A DNA stretch of 64,000 nt from contig NADL03000612.1 of NCBI GenBank assembly GCA_002205965.3, positions 930,001 through 994,000 of the forward strand, read 5' to 3'. The notes under the pieces are model-generated. The model was not told where the DNA came from. It saw nothing but the letters and a program-made list of their open reading frames with translations, and did no database searches. Position 1 is the stretch's first letter. Each line of letters starts with the position of its first letter. Of this stretch, positions 12,191-23,686 are shown piece by piece. The translations under genes were made by a program, and so were the position numbers. Source of the DNA: Kappaphycus alvarezii. Its lineage: Eukaryota; Rhodophyta; Florideophyceae; Gigartinales; Solieriaceae.

Positions 12191-13200
12191 AAACAATGGG
12201 TTCTGAAAGAATCTTTTGAACCTTATCGAGAATTTTATGGTGCTCGTAGCGGTCTTTAACCCTGAAATTGGACTCATTGCCTGTCAACTGTGGCTTGGAA
12301 GGCGTCGGTAAACGATTTTTACAATTGAGTGTTAGAGTAAGAAGAATTGAAGGGACGCCTGTCAAAAAGGCGGTAGGAGCAGTTCAATTAGGTTAATGCC
12401 ATCTTGGTCTCTGTGTAAGTAGCGGAGTCGACTGCTACAGATGGCAGGCATCGCTCACATAGCTTATCTGTTTTCTCAAGTATATAACTCCAGAATATTC
12501 TCCGCTTACTTCATCTGCGTATTTTAGGTTTTGTAGAAGAAAGAAACGGCTTTAAAGAATATTCAGCCCCATAAAACCGACTTTCATATTGGAACCTTCC
12601 TTTAAGTCCGTGATGATTCGGAGAACATTGTAGTTTTCAACTTTTCTTTACTTGGATGCCTATTTCTTGATTATGAAAGCGCTTATTTATAAGTTTTGGC
12701 CAAAGAAAACAATGCATGGTTACGAGCGCATTTTTTGTGTCTCTGATAATTAACAAACAAATTGAGTTTGATCATGGCAGTCATTCACTGTTTAGATGAT
12801 TAGTTTTGATTCTTTCATTTTCTCCATCTTCTGATATTGGAACGAATTCAAATTTAGTAGCTACTATCTTTACTGTATTAGATATTTTCCATCTTGTACA
12901 CTTCAATAGAAAGGTTTCCAACACTCCATTTGTGTACTAGTTTTTTACTAGAGTTTTTTTTGCAGATTACTACGTTACGTTTTCTCATTTCCTCTATGGT
13001 AGCTTTCAAATCCTTCCTACTAAAATATCGGTGTGTAACTCTGTCCGTTCGTTCATGTGGAGCAAAATGCTCCGCCATTAGTGCGCGCGCCTTAAAAAAA
13101 TGCCGATAATAGAGCGCACCAATCAGACGGCGTTTAGCACATAAACCGAATAAATCTGTGCATCAGACGGTGCAAGCGACCGGTGCCGTATAATTAGCGC
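12191..13200. other. AT-rich spacer, no gene seen
   Basis: No protein-like frame, repeat or RNA gene is recognised. A short GC-richer segment at 13,060-13,200 leads into the low-complexity block that follows. Confidence 0.4.
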
Positions 13201-13515
13201 CGACCAATGCACCTCACCCCCATTCTCTCACTTCATCCCTCACTCCACCCCACTTCGTCTGCTCTGCCCCTGCCAGCTCTTTTGTGGTGCCCCCGTTATC
13301 GCTCTTGCTTTGTGGTGGTGTGCGCTTTGTGTGCTTTGTTGCTCTCCCGTGGTACCCCCGCTCGTGGTGGTGCTCCCTGGTGTTGCTGTTGTGTTACCCC
13401 CCATTCCCGTTGTTTCCCCCTGGTGTTGCCAGTGTTGCTGTCGCATGATACTGTTTCTGTCGCTTTGTTGCTCCGTTTGCTGTGCTGCTGCTGTCTGACT
13501 GTCCCTGTCGTGGTT
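13201..13515. repeat. Low-complexity pyrimidine / GTTGCT-rich block
   Basis: C/T-rich sequence followed by irregular repeats of TGGTGGT, GTTGCTG and CCCC. It gives long but unnatural frames full of Cys, Leu and Val on one strand and Gln/Thr on the other. I treat it as simple sequence and not as a gene. Confidence 0.5.
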
Positions 13516-14200
13516 ATGTTTACTGTTGATTTCAATTGGAAAGCGCGCAGTAAGTTATTAAATCGCGACTCTGCCGCCCGCGGTATCGACCCGGGCAGAA
13601 CGCTCACTGAAAACCTTTTGGTTTCTGTTTGGTCTCTTTTTGATTTTTATTCAAGTGGTAAAGAAGACTGCAACTTTCTCCATCCCATAGGTTCTTGACT
13701 TCGACCTTTGATAACCTGCTGAGCAGCGCGTCGTAGCGGTCAGAGAGGCTTCCTTCGCACTCGCCTCAACCATTCTTTCATCGAGAGAATAACCACTCTG
13801 CGGCGTCATGATGTTCCTTCCACGGACGGATGAACAACGACGAATCGTGCGGGAGTGTGCCGTATATAGGAGTGCACAAATGATGCCGGAGCAATGAGAG
13901 GAGGAATGTAGCCAGAAATGGTGTCATTTGAGCCAGAAGGGCTCAAATGACGCCCCAGCAACGTGGAGATCAAGTCTCTCAAGCGACATAGCGTCGCGAA
14001 TAGAGAGAAGCTATACAGCTCCAGGAAGTAGATGAACAGCAACTGGGACGAGACCTTGCACGATCTGGAGAGCAGAGAGAAGCAGAAGACGAGCAACAGC
14101 CTGCACAGAGGAGAGAATAGGATAGAGAAAGGCGGCGAGGTCTGAGAGCTGCAGAGAGCGAGAAACAAGCCTCACAGAGGAGAGCCCAGGATTCAGTTCT
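13516..14200. other. GC-richer block with a perfect hairpin, unidentified
   Basis: A distinct island between AT-rich flanks. The forward strand from 13,950 to 14,180 is purine-rich and reads as Gln/Glu/Arg-rich peptide in one frame, which could be part of a coiled-coil protein, but it stops soon. Positions 13923-13934 and 13940-13951 are perfect inverted repeats. No family is recognised. Confidence 0.35.
13923..13951. repeat. 12-bp perfect inverted repeat, 5-nt loop
   Basis: GTCATTTGAGCC, then AGAAG, then GGCTCAAATGAC. The stem is uninterrupted. It is not followed by a T-run, so it does not look like a terminator. It could be a foldback scar or an RNA hairpin. Confidence 0.8.
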
Positions 14201-16380
14201 AAAACGTAATTGATTTTCGTAAATTAGTGAATGAATTTATCTGAAATTAATGCCGAAATCAGTATCTAACTCTACAGTTGTCATCGGAAATTTGAGTCCT
14301 TCCAAATCATTATTGTTAAAGTATAATAAAATACTTGCTCAAGTTGGTATTTTATGGCTAGTGAATAATTATTCCAATATTAATGACCTACAATCTTTCA
14401 ATTGAACTATATTTTTGAAGATTACAGTACTTTTTTTTGAAAAGTTCAAAAGATATGTTTGAAATTGGTTTCATATCTAACTTTCTGGAAGAACGCAGTA
14501 CAGAGTGATACAAAACTCAATACATTACTTATTTGAGATAACTCCAAGCAGTAAATAATATTACGTAGATTGAGCCGTTTATGTTTCACGTTTAAAAAAA
14601 TGTTTTTATCATGCATTTCATTTACTGTAGCTATTTATTGCACAGATTCTTGATAAAGAAAATTCCCTTTGAATTCTCTGGGCAAAACTAAAAAATGTTG
14701 TAGTGCAATGTAGTTTTAGTCCTGTTGCATCTAGTCGAATCTGATGGATCTAATATTTTAGTCATAATTCTGAGACACGCGATCATTATTTCCATCTAAA
14801 TTAAAATTTAGGTTCATCTTATCAGCAAAAAATTCACTTCTACGATAAGTTTTTTAAAATAGTCCCGATTAGTCCGACTGGTGATCAATGTATTCTTCAT
14901 ACCTTCTCCGACTATAATTTAACGTTTTAGTCTAATAAAAATGCCTAAAAAGCCTTTTCATATCCTTTAATCTAGTTGCCCCGAGTAAACCCTATTCCAA
15001 AAATTGACGAGAAATGTCGGATTTTTCAAGGTTGCGAAAATATTTTATGATACGGTTTTTCCTATTTTAAAATATTTGAAAATGAATGCATTATTTTCTT
15101 GTAATTTACTAAAATGAAAATGGATTTCAGGAATCTGGTCGAAAAATCAAAAAATATATTCCGTCAATTAGATGAAATTTTTGGAATAGTTCAGGTACAG
15201 GAATACGTGAACTAGTTTGTTGAAGGGCCTCCTCAACCGAAAAAAGTGAAGTATTTAAACTTTTAGAACTTGTCATATATGGACATATAAGACTTGAAGA
15301 TTAGTATGGAAGTCTGTAGGTTGTGTACTTATTTGGTTCGCTTAAGCTAGAAGCATAATTGCTTCTGCTGGCGATTTTAAATTGATATGGTAATTGAAAT
15401 AAAGGAGAAAAGGGGTTTCAACCTCGGTTTCTCCCACACCGCAATCGAAATCTTGCTTTCATCCATACCCTTTTATTTGTCATTTTAATTATGTTTATCA
15501 AGTATTGAAGGGATAATGCCTTCAAATATCTCATTTAGTTGAAAATTTTAAGCTAAATAAAATATAGTTTCCATTAATCTTAAACAGACGCACTATAGTG
15601 TATGAAAAAACAATTTTCTTTCCATATAGCGTTAAAGGGTGCTCAAATTCACTTTTGACTTTCTATTTTACTATCAATGCACAAAAATCTCCAGTCTCGC
15701 TGTGACTAACACCCCGCAGTATCTGTATATGGCAAGCTTGTTTTTACAGACGTCCAATAGATAATATAAGACTATAACATAGCGAGTGGTGATTCTGATT
15801 GCCATGGTGTTTGTGAAAAAATTGACTATTGTGTTTCCTGAATAAATAACTGAAAATCGTCATATCTTTGCAAAAGAAGTGCCGATTTTTCAGCTATCAG
15901 ATGCATTTTAGAAAGGCATAATATCCCTGAATTGATCAAAATAATTCTTCAGATCGCTGATCTTGCTTATGCTATACCTTTCACTACTTACTATAGGTAT
16001 GAATGGCAACGAAGAACTCGAGCACCACAGTTCTATCCTTCCGGGCGTTAGCTAAAGAATATTTTCAGGGTGAATCTAGAGCAACCCCTTAAATAAATTG
16101 AATAATTCGTTGCACTGAGACAGGCATTGTACTAATAAGCGATCAGCATCGGAAACCTTACAAAATTAGTTTTGAAATCATCCGAGAAATTCCCGCTTTG
16201 AGAAGGCTTAAATATATTTTGATACAGTAGTAAAACAGCTCTGTGAAACGAAAGGTCTCTCCTTCTGTCTCTAATATTATTATGAATCTTGTTATATTGG
16301 ATGCTTCAGGGGTTTCGTTCATTACTTGAACTATTCATTTATAATAACGTTAAATAATCAAAATTGTTGCTAGCAAGAGC
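14201..16380. other. AT-rich region, nothing recognised
   Basis: Uniformly AT-rich with no frame of interest, no RNA gene and no clear repeat. It may be decayed element sequence. Confidence 0.45.
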
Positions 16381-16383
16381 CGC

Positions 16384-16608
16384 GTGTCTCCCAGAATTGT
16401 CCCCATACGCTCATATCAGCGTATCAGTTTTATTATGTGGTCGTCTGCGATGACTATCATTTTGCGCGCCACATTTGACGTAATTTACCTGGACCATTCA
16501 GGTATATTTAAGCTTGTAGTACGTAAATCAGTGTATAGTCAACTGAGAAATGGGCAAGTATCATCATCATCAATATACGCCTTATTTGGCAGCCTTAACT
16601 CTTTTTAA
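16384..16608 (+). mobile_element. LINE-A 3' terminal scrap
   Basis: The forward frame reads SYQRISFIMWSSAMTIILRA. This matches the extreme C terminus of the LINE-A copy at 26.8 kb (YQRISCTLWSSVAMAIISRA) and of the one at 51.28 kb (YQQLSCTLWSSIAQAILSRA). Only the last few dozen codons and possibly the tail are present; the upstream body is missing. It is a short 5'-truncated insertion. Confidence 0.6.
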
Positions 16609-16899
16609 AAGCAGAAGAACCTTTTTTACTGTTCTTATGGTTTGATAAGGAAAATAAATTTGCAAAATTACTTTTCCTCTCGCCGCTGCAAGACCCGTAA
16701 ATAATCAAGAGATAAGAATAGGATATTGGTTGTCGATCTCAAATTCTAGACATGCGAAGATCCGCCAACGAAGTAAAAGCATGCAGGCTTAAAGCTTTCT
16801 AGAACTTTTAATTGTCATCCCAGTAAAATGAGCTGTATTGATGATGACTCTAGCAGTATCTTGCACCCAGTACCCGGGGTGGTGCAGTTAGTGTTACGC

Positions 16900-17115
16900 A
16901 CCTGCAGAGAGACGCCGGTGCTGGTCAAGCTTACCACTGAAATAGGCGTTCTTGATACGCACGGTTCCCAACATGTTTATCTGAGTATTCATTAAAGATT
17001 CAACAGCAACAACCGTTCACACGCTGCTTGCCATAGATTGAGATCTGTTCTCATGGAAACGCATGCCGCGATGGCTGTCACGTCCAACAAATCATGCCTC
17101 CTGGCTGGTCTTACA
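16900..17115 (+). mobile_element. LINE-B 3' terminal scrap
   Basis: The stretch 17,055-17,110 translates as ETHAAMAVTSNKSCLLAGL. It parallels QRHAAAAVMSNAACLLAGL of the copy ending at 61.5 kb, including the conserved SN..CLLAGL end of the LINE-B protein. Upstream sequence to about 16,900 is more decayed (TTEIGVLDTHG could be the LGGWHPDA region). This is the most degraded of the LINE-B copies. Confidence 0.5.
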
Positions 17116-19670
17116 CGAGACTTTAGAGGGAGTCCAGTTTGGCTCTGCTACAAGCCCATTGAGCAGCTTGGGGCAATTTGTGAAATAGTCGGTTGCGCCT
17201 ACTGACAGTGAAGCACATAATCTTGGCTTCCGTTCTGTATCACTTTCCCTTGAGTATCACCACTTTCTTGTCCTGTGAATTGGTAAGAGTCGTCAATCTA
17301 GGGATATGCTTTCAAGAGAATTGACATGACATTCCTAATGTCCTTGCGAATGCTTAGCATGGGTTGGAAATAATTCAAAACATTGCCTCTCGTGTAAACA
17401 GAATGCCTCTGGCCCTGCTGGGCAATTCCAGGCATTTTCGTATTCCACCAGAGGAATTAAAAGGAGAACGGAGAGGGTGAAGTATGGTCGGGTTCTTCGG
17501 CTGTTGCGTATACTTAGGCACCGCGCATTCTCCGCAACGGTAGAATTCCAGAGATAAGGCATGCTGCTGTCCTTTGAGCTCAAAAATAATAAAACGTTCT
17601 CAGCTTCAGGACGTCTCTCGCGAGGGAAATACACATTAGTCGTAGTTGCAAAGGTTTTATATCTCTGTCAATGTGACACACATCTCACATCTCACATCAT
17701 ACGAGATGGCACTTTTACACATAGATCGAATAGCAGTAAAGGCACCAACAGTAAAGACACCCAAACCTCCCCCTTTTACACACAGACTAGCAAACCAACA
17801 CAAGAATAGGTAACGGACAGAAGGTGCGACGCTTAATCGGGTAGGAGGCTTTCACTGAGGGCTTGGCTGAAAATCATACAAGATCGGGTGCAAACTTTTG
17901 AAGTACTAGTTCATTTGGCTTGCTATTATTTCAAAATATAAATGTTTGGCAGATGGCGTTATTCTCGAAACACGATCCAATGCATAGCAGAAAGTTAGGC
18001 TCTCTGACAATTTTGACTAATTTAGTATACGGTACTCTGTGTGTTATAACTCTGTGCATGGCGGTAGGAAAAGAAGAATTTGAAACCTGAAAGTGTGTTG
18101 ATTCTTGCAGATCATCGTAGACTTTGATTCAGAGCGGGTGTGTTGTCCTGTATTTTACTGTATACTGAATAGCTGCTCTAGCAGTAGAGAGTAAATGGTA
18201 GAGGCGTTTTAAGAATGTCACGCCTCCCATTGTTCTGCAGTACTTGAACGCAAGTTGAACATCTTGCGACTCACAGTAACGCTTGTTGCATTTCACGTTT
18301 TCTATCAATGTAGTCAGATATGTGTGTCTGCCTTGCCTATTCCAATAAATAACAATCCAGTGCAATGCAAATATCTGTTGTTCATTAAATTAACTTGATT
18401 GATAGTCCAAAGGGTCCCGAGACAAATTGGGGATCACTCGGTAATATTTCCTCGAGCTTTCCAGTGAGTCGCTTGTGGACCCCTCCTGAGTTTAAATTAA
18501 TAATAGCTTCATTCAGCTCTGCTTGTATCTCAAGCCAAACATGCACGGTATCCTGCCAAAAGCTGCTCACCCCTCTACAAGCAGTAATTGCATGACCAGG
18601 TAGGTACTGGTAGCCTGTTACATGTTATTCATGGTGGCGCATGAGTAAAGGCGACCTAGTTTGGCTGCATTGTTTCGGGGACGCATTCAAGAAAAGTGAC
18701 ATGGCCAGGCTACAGTAATACAGCAAAAATGATGAGAGGGAGTGCAGCAAACGGAGGAATCGCGGGTAGTTCCATAGCCACTGGTCAAACGCGGCAAGTG
18801 AAATGTGGTCAAGGGCGCAAGCATTTGAGATGAATAGTATTCCAACTGTAATATCTGGACATGATCCGGTCCAAATACCGCACAGTATTTCACTAATCGT
18901 GAACGCTAGCACAAAACACGTTGGACAGGCGGGCTGCGGCCGCACCTGTTATGGTTGCGTTATTCTAATCTCATATACACATCTGCTGGGCACATTAGAG
19001 GAGGCATCTGCACGAAAGTGGACTTTTACAGATTACGCGTTTACCCGGAGAGCAGGTTGTAGAAATACATGTGCATGGTGACCGAAAATGACGAGTTTTT
19101 TTATGACAGCGGCGCTTTGCGTGGGAGAATACATCTGCGGAGAGAAACTCGTGTGGATGTATTGCTTCAAGGGGCCTTGGTCTGTTGCGATAGGGTGTAA
19201 TAAGTGTAGAGTGTGTTTGCAAGTCATTTGAACGATATGGCTCTGTACACCCGGAGAGAATCAAAGCGGTCCGGGACATGAGAAACGTTTTTCTTGTACG
19301 ACTGTGGTGACTAGGTTCCACTGTCAAATGTGGACAGGTGCAGAATGCGGTAATCGAGGTACCGCGTTCCATTTTGAGCAAAGACAATGGTCGATAAGCT
19401 GTAGTGTTGTAGATACGGTATCTTTGCTTGGTGAACTAGTTTGACATGAGGCTATGCTCTTGCAATCGCAGTATTGGGCCAATGACATTGCTCAGTGCCT
19501 CTAGGGGAAGAAAGTAGCCCGTCACCAAATTATATCGCACCAGGGCAGTGGATGTTAACTTAATCGTTTGTCATTTTGACACTGTTTATATGGCCAATTG
19601 CGCATTTCATGGTGCCTTGAGCAGTTGCACAGTTCAAATTTTCACACAAAGAGGAAATTGGGTTTGAAGA
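17116..19670. other. Unassigned region with short protein-like frames
   Basis: Mixed composition. Reverse-strand frames at 18385-18570 (WLEIQAELNEAIINLNSGG region) and 18129-18365 read in a protein-like way but are short and match no family I recognise. 18625-18945 (-) is Ser/Leu-rich and less convincing. It could be the remains of an element or a dead gene on the reverse strand. Confidence 0.3.
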
Positions 19671-19674
19671 CTGT

Positions 19675-20035
19675 TCATTGTACAATATAGTACAGTTTAC
19701 TGTACTATACAGTGCAGTATGTTGAAAGTGTTGGTCAGTTGGATAGTACAGTAGTGTGCGGTTTTATTTGGACCAGTATTGCTACTTTGTCTTTTTATCT
19801 GGTCCACAAGAAGTGTCACGCGGACCATGTGAATGGCAATTAAGGCCCCGTTATTTTTATTAATAAGAGTACACTTATTTATACATGTTACTTAGAAAAA
19901 CCTTTAAAATGTTTTATACTAATGAGGTGGCAACGTGTCATTAACAAGGTCGGGAAGTATACTGTACATATACTGTATATGGCACTGTTCTAAATTGGAC
20001 TGCACCCTACTGTACTGCATTGTACAAGCGCGGAA
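19675..20035. repeat. CAGTA/TACTG cluster 2
   Basis: Palindromic pentamer tracts at 19,678-19,725 (TAGTACAGTTTACTGTAC and neighbours), 19,744-19,755, and 19,955-20,030 (TACTGTACATATACTGTATA and CTACTGTACTGCATTGTAC). The composition is as in cluster 1. Confidence 0.7.
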
Positions 20036-20507
20036 GCTTGGAATCTGGACCGATCTGAATCCAGCTGACGTGACAGAAGAAGAGGGAAGGACATGAGCCA
20101 TGGGACGAGGTGTAACAGGAGGGATTATTACCGTGTGACTCTCATTCGTTGTCTATTGTACAGTACCCTTGGAAGGGTAGGTTGTTTCGCGAGGGCTTTT
20201 GCAGGGCAAAAATTATTGGTCCACACGCCTCGAGCTTGTGGCAAACTAATTTTTTTAATATCTTTTTAATCAGAAATGGAAACAATGCTACTACAGTACC
20301 ACACTGACGATGATCACTTTCAGCGGGGCAACGTTGCAACGTCCCGGGGGATACACTTGGCTGCATATGGTTTGACAATCAACCGGTATACACTAGCGAG
20401 ATATTTCAACTAGGTTAAATGCAAGTCAGAATTGCAATACTAAGTTTTGCCCAATCATGCGTCAACAGGTTACTGTAACGCTCGGTCGCCTTGAATACAA
20501 TGCATTT
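20036..20507. other. Spacer between two CAGTA clusters
   Basis: No gene is seen. A T-rich tract lies near 20,250. Short frames on the reverse strand are chance-like. Confidence 0.4.
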
Positions 20508-20757
20508 ACTGGAGTATACTGTACACGTAGGGAACCCTACCACTCCTAGTACAATACAGTACAGTACTGTAAAGTATTGGTACAACATTACAGTGCACGG
20601 TACATGACCACCGCTTGACAAAGACAAACGTCATCCGGCCACAAGTACAAATAGGGTACAATGTACAGTACTGTTCTGTACAGTACAGGGCATGACAGTG
20701 GTCGCAACGGAGAGCACACTCTGTACACCCAAAGTACAGTACTTTACAGTGCATGAC
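20508..20757. repeat. CAGTA/TACTG cluster 3, upstream of the TPR-like gene
   Basis: Tracts at 20,515-20,530, 20,549-20,575 (ACAATACAGTACAGTACTGT), 20,656-20,695 and 20,730-20,757. It ends about 260 bases before the start codon of the TPR-like gene, so it lies within or beside that gene's promoter region. Confidence 0.75.
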
Positions 20758-21017
20758 AAGTCGTCATACTCGGATCTCTGCCTCTCCATTGGTGCTGGTG
20801 TCATTGTGTACAGACACCCTCAGTCAAAAACCGATTGATCCACCTCCACCCACCAAACAGTGCAACGGCGACCGTAGCCCTGCAGGAGGCCCTAATCTCC
20901 ATTGCGCAGCACATTATAGCACTTCATCCACCTGCATCTTCACATATCTCCTCAACCAGCCTCAACCGACCCAACCCGTTCTTCTCCATCCACTCCCACA
21001 CGTGCTCGCCCACCACC

Positions 21018-22349
21018 ATGTCCAAACAACAAAACGCCCTCTTCCGGCGCGCCCTCGCGCTTCACGAGTCTCAACCTTCCATCCCCAACCTGCAACAAGC
21101 CCTAGCCCTCTACGAGCAAGCCGCCACCGCATCCACCGCCACCTTTCCCCTACTCTTCAACACCGCCGCCGTCTGTCACACACTCTCCGATCTTATCCCC
21201 TCCCAATCTTGCCCCTATCTAACCGCCGCCGAGAACCACATCAACAACGCCCTCTCCCTCTTCCCCATCAACCTCGAGGCCCTCTCCGCCGCCGCCACCA
21301 TTCAACATTCCCTCGCACGCATCGCCCCAACACTCCCTACCGCCCTTTCCCACCGCGCACGCGCCGTCCAATTCCTCAAATCAGGAAGCGATGCAGAGCC
21401 TACCGATCCATCCATCCGCATTCTCCTAGCTGTGCGTTTTCACCTCCACTCCCCTCCAATCACCACTACCTCACCGTCTCCCCCGTCCACATACTGACAC
21501 TCGCCCTCGCAACATCCCCTGCAGGAAGCACTCGTCGAACAAGCAGAAACCGCCGCAGAACTCAATCACCCCACCGTTCCGGCCCTTTTACAGCATGCTC
21601 GTGCCCCTGTTGACGAGGCTGTCTGGTTACTCGATGCCCGTATTTCCGAGCTTTCTCGCATTCGCACGGATCTTCAAGCGTTGGAACAGGCGCGTCGGAA
21701 ACGCGTCCACGCCCTCACCACCCGCGCCTCGGTGGTTCTCGCGAAAAATCGCTTATGTGAGGGACAAGCCGCGGCTGAAAAGGTGGCTGAGATGCGAGCT
21801 GTTCATGATGAGCTTGTCGGCGTTTCACGTGCGGACGTTTTGTTGTTGAGGGCGGAGCTGTTGCAGGGGATTGCAGAGCGTGGTGGTGACGGGGCGGCGG
21901 ATGAGGCGTTGGTTGTTTGTCGACAGGCGGTTAGGGGATTGGATATGGAGGGTGAAGGGGAGGGGGAGAATGGCGTGTTGGCGAATGCATTGCTCGGGGA
22001 TTTGTGTTTGGAGTTGGTGCGAGGGGAGCGTGATGTGCAAAGGGTAGCGGAATTGGTCAGGGAAGGAGCCGCGGGGTATGAAAGAGCGGTACGGATGGCG
22101 GGGGGTGCCGGGAGGCCGGTGGAGGCTGAGAATGTGTATAATATGGCGTGCTTGGCTGTGATTGGGCGGGCGAGAGGGTGTGACACGGGGTATGGGGAAA
22201 GGGACGTTGGGGAAATGCTTAAAAGGGCAGTAGAATTAGGCGGCGTCACCGTGGGGGATCTAAGGACTGATACTGATTTGGAGGGGATTCGAGGGAAAGC
22301 ATGGTTTGGGCGATTGATTGAATTCACGAGAAGGGCAAGGAGGGGTTAG
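21018..22349 (+). CDS. TPR-like helical-repeat protein, two exons
   Basis: Exon 1 runs 21018-21431 (138 codons) and exon 2 runs 21525-22349 (274 codons plus stop), for 412 residues in all. The start ATG lies in CACCACCATGTCC, a good context, and begins MSKQQNALFRRALALHESQ. The protein is Ala/Leu-rich helices throughout. Helical pairs such as NLQQALALYEQAA and AAENHINNALSLFPIN have the spacing of tetratricopeptide repeats. A charged helix (ELSRIRTDLQALEQARRKR) may form a coiled coil. The C-terminal TDTDLEGIRGKAWFGRLIE resembles the capping repeat D-DLE-IR--WF--L common at the end of TPR proteins. It is probably a cytosolic scaffold or adaptor. The specific partner is unknown. The second half has strikingly G-rich codons, the first half C-rich ones. 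Confidence 0.75.
21432..21524 (+). other. 93-bp GT-AG intron of the TPR-like gene
   Basis: The donor is GCT|GTGCGT and the acceptor is CCCTGCAG|GAA, phase 0. Removing it joins RILLA to EALVEQAETAAE in frame, giving one continuous helix. Reading through instead gives a stop soon after, in a Ser/Pro-rich, non-helical stretch. Confidence 0.75.
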
Positions 22350-22662
22350 GCAACTCTCCCTGGAATTGCAGTGGGTGTGGGGAGCGCGGACAGGGTGAGC
22401 GCCGCGTGAGGAGGTTAACCATTTTCGGGTTTGTTTAGTGCCAATTGAGAAGCTGTCTAGGCACTTCAGAGAGATGCAAAAAGGAAGGGGAGGTAGGGAT
22501 CGTAAGTTTAGAGTGGGGCTTGGTTAGGTGTACAGAGCGTCGTAACTTAAAAGGCTGACCACATCCTTCGGAATCGACGACGTTCAACACTAAGACCCAG
22601 GGAACAGCCTATCTACCACTGCCCTGAGGCCAGCAACAGGAACTTGCCACAGGCAGGATAGC
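22350..22662. other. Intergenic space between convergent genes
   Basis: It separates the 3' ends of the TPR-like gene and the MANF/SAP-like gene and should hold both 3' untranslated regions and polyadenylation sites. No separate gene is seen. Confidence 0.5.
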
Positions 22663-23265
22663 CTACAGTTCCGCCTTGGCGTCATCAGCAGGTGGAGGGA
22701 CGTCGGAATTTGCGCTAGCGCCGTGTTTCTTTTCCCACGATGCAAACTTCCTTGCAAACGCGTCCGCGTCAAAATTATCACCCGTAGAAAACAAGTTACT
22801 GGGGTCAATACCCGCTTCCTCGAGGTTCTTCTTGAGTTTGGCTATGTCCTCTGAATCACGCCCTTTGTTGAACATCGCCGCCAACTCCTCAAGACTTGGC
22901 GTGTCCTCATCGTCTTCCCCTTCCTCTTCCGGCACATCAGGCCAATCCCAGGTGTCACGGATGCGATCTACGTATTCCCGCTTGGAAGTACAGGCTACGC
23001 ATTCAGCTTGACGCCCCTTTTTCGCAAGAATGGCTTTGAGCTCACGGACCTTCATTTTTAGCAACGTGGTATCGTCTGGAATTGGCTCCGAGGATGGATT
23101 CCCCTCAGATGCGGTCTCATCTGAGCTTGATTGTGTGGGTTCCTCGGCATTCATGTGATCGGCCGTGGTGGCGCCCTCTTCAACTGCCCTTGCGAGAGTG
23201 CTCACAACTGCACAGAAAATTGCAAACGCTAGGATCGCTCGAAAGCGCAGTACCGCGCTAGCCAT
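22663..23265 (-). CDS. MANF/SAP-like ER protein with CxxC and C-terminal KAEL
   Basis: 200 residues in one exon. Residues 1-27 (MASAVLRFRAILAFAIFCAV, ending near ARA) form a clear signal peptide. A Ser/Glu-rich linker follows. Residues about 68-110 (LLKMKVRELKAILAKKG then CVAC, YVDRIRDTW) form a SAP-like helix-hairpin with a CxxC. This resembles the C-terminal domain of MANF/ARMET, where KVKELK... is followed by CKGC. The rest is acidic and helical (LEELAAMFNKGRDSED, FARKFASWEKKHG). The protein ends in KAEL, close to the KDEL/RTDL ER-retrieval signals, so residence in the ER lumen and a role in protein folding or ER stress are inferred. The ATG lies about 160 bases from a GC-mixed promoter region. 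It faces the TPR-like gene tail to tail. Confidence 0.75.
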   Translation of the reverse strand: MASAVLRFRAILAFAIFCAVVSTLARAVEEGATTADHMNAEEPTQSSSDETASEGNPSSEPIPDDTTLLKMKVRELKAILAKKGRQAECVACTSKREYVDRIRDTWDWPDVPEEEGEDDEDTPSLEELAAMFNKGRDSEDIAKLKKNLEEAGIDPSNLFSTGDNFDADAFARKFASWEKKHGASANSDVPPPADDAKAEL

Positions 23266-23686
23266 GGTCTGTTTTCAATTTCCTCTAGTATTTAACTCGC
23301 GAATTCGAGAAGATCGGTGCTGAATGGATGAGCGAAGTAATGGCTAATGGCGTGGTGAAATATGGATGTACGAGCGTCGACGTGACAATTAGTGTGGAAA
23401 AAGACAAGGGATGCGCGCGCTGTTCAACTTGATCGCCCCGCTCTGGAACTTGACCGATGACAGTGCGCAATGAGTGGCCAATGCAAAAATTGCCTAAAAT
23501 TTTTCGCCTTTTCACAAATATTCCTTAATTATGAGATTGGTCCCCGGAATTACCGTACCAATAACGCTGTTGAAAAGCTCTTGATTCGCGAATGCGACAA
23601 AGCGATTGAATGCTTCAGTGACAACTGCACCGACACAAAGGAAGAAGAGCGGGGTGTGTTGTAGCCTGACGTAGAACATCCGGTTA
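23266..23686. other. Upstream region of the MANF/SAP-like gene
   Basis: Should hold the promoter of the reverse-strand gene. Short frames here are chance-like. No clear TATA element or repeat is seen. It ends where LINE-A tail sequence begins. Confidence 0.45.

Noticed and set aside
13207-13698. 163-residue Cys/Leu/Val-rich protein
   Set aside because: It comes from simple-sequence DNA (GTTGCTG, TGGTGGT, CCCC runs). The reverse strand is equally open, and no domain is visible.
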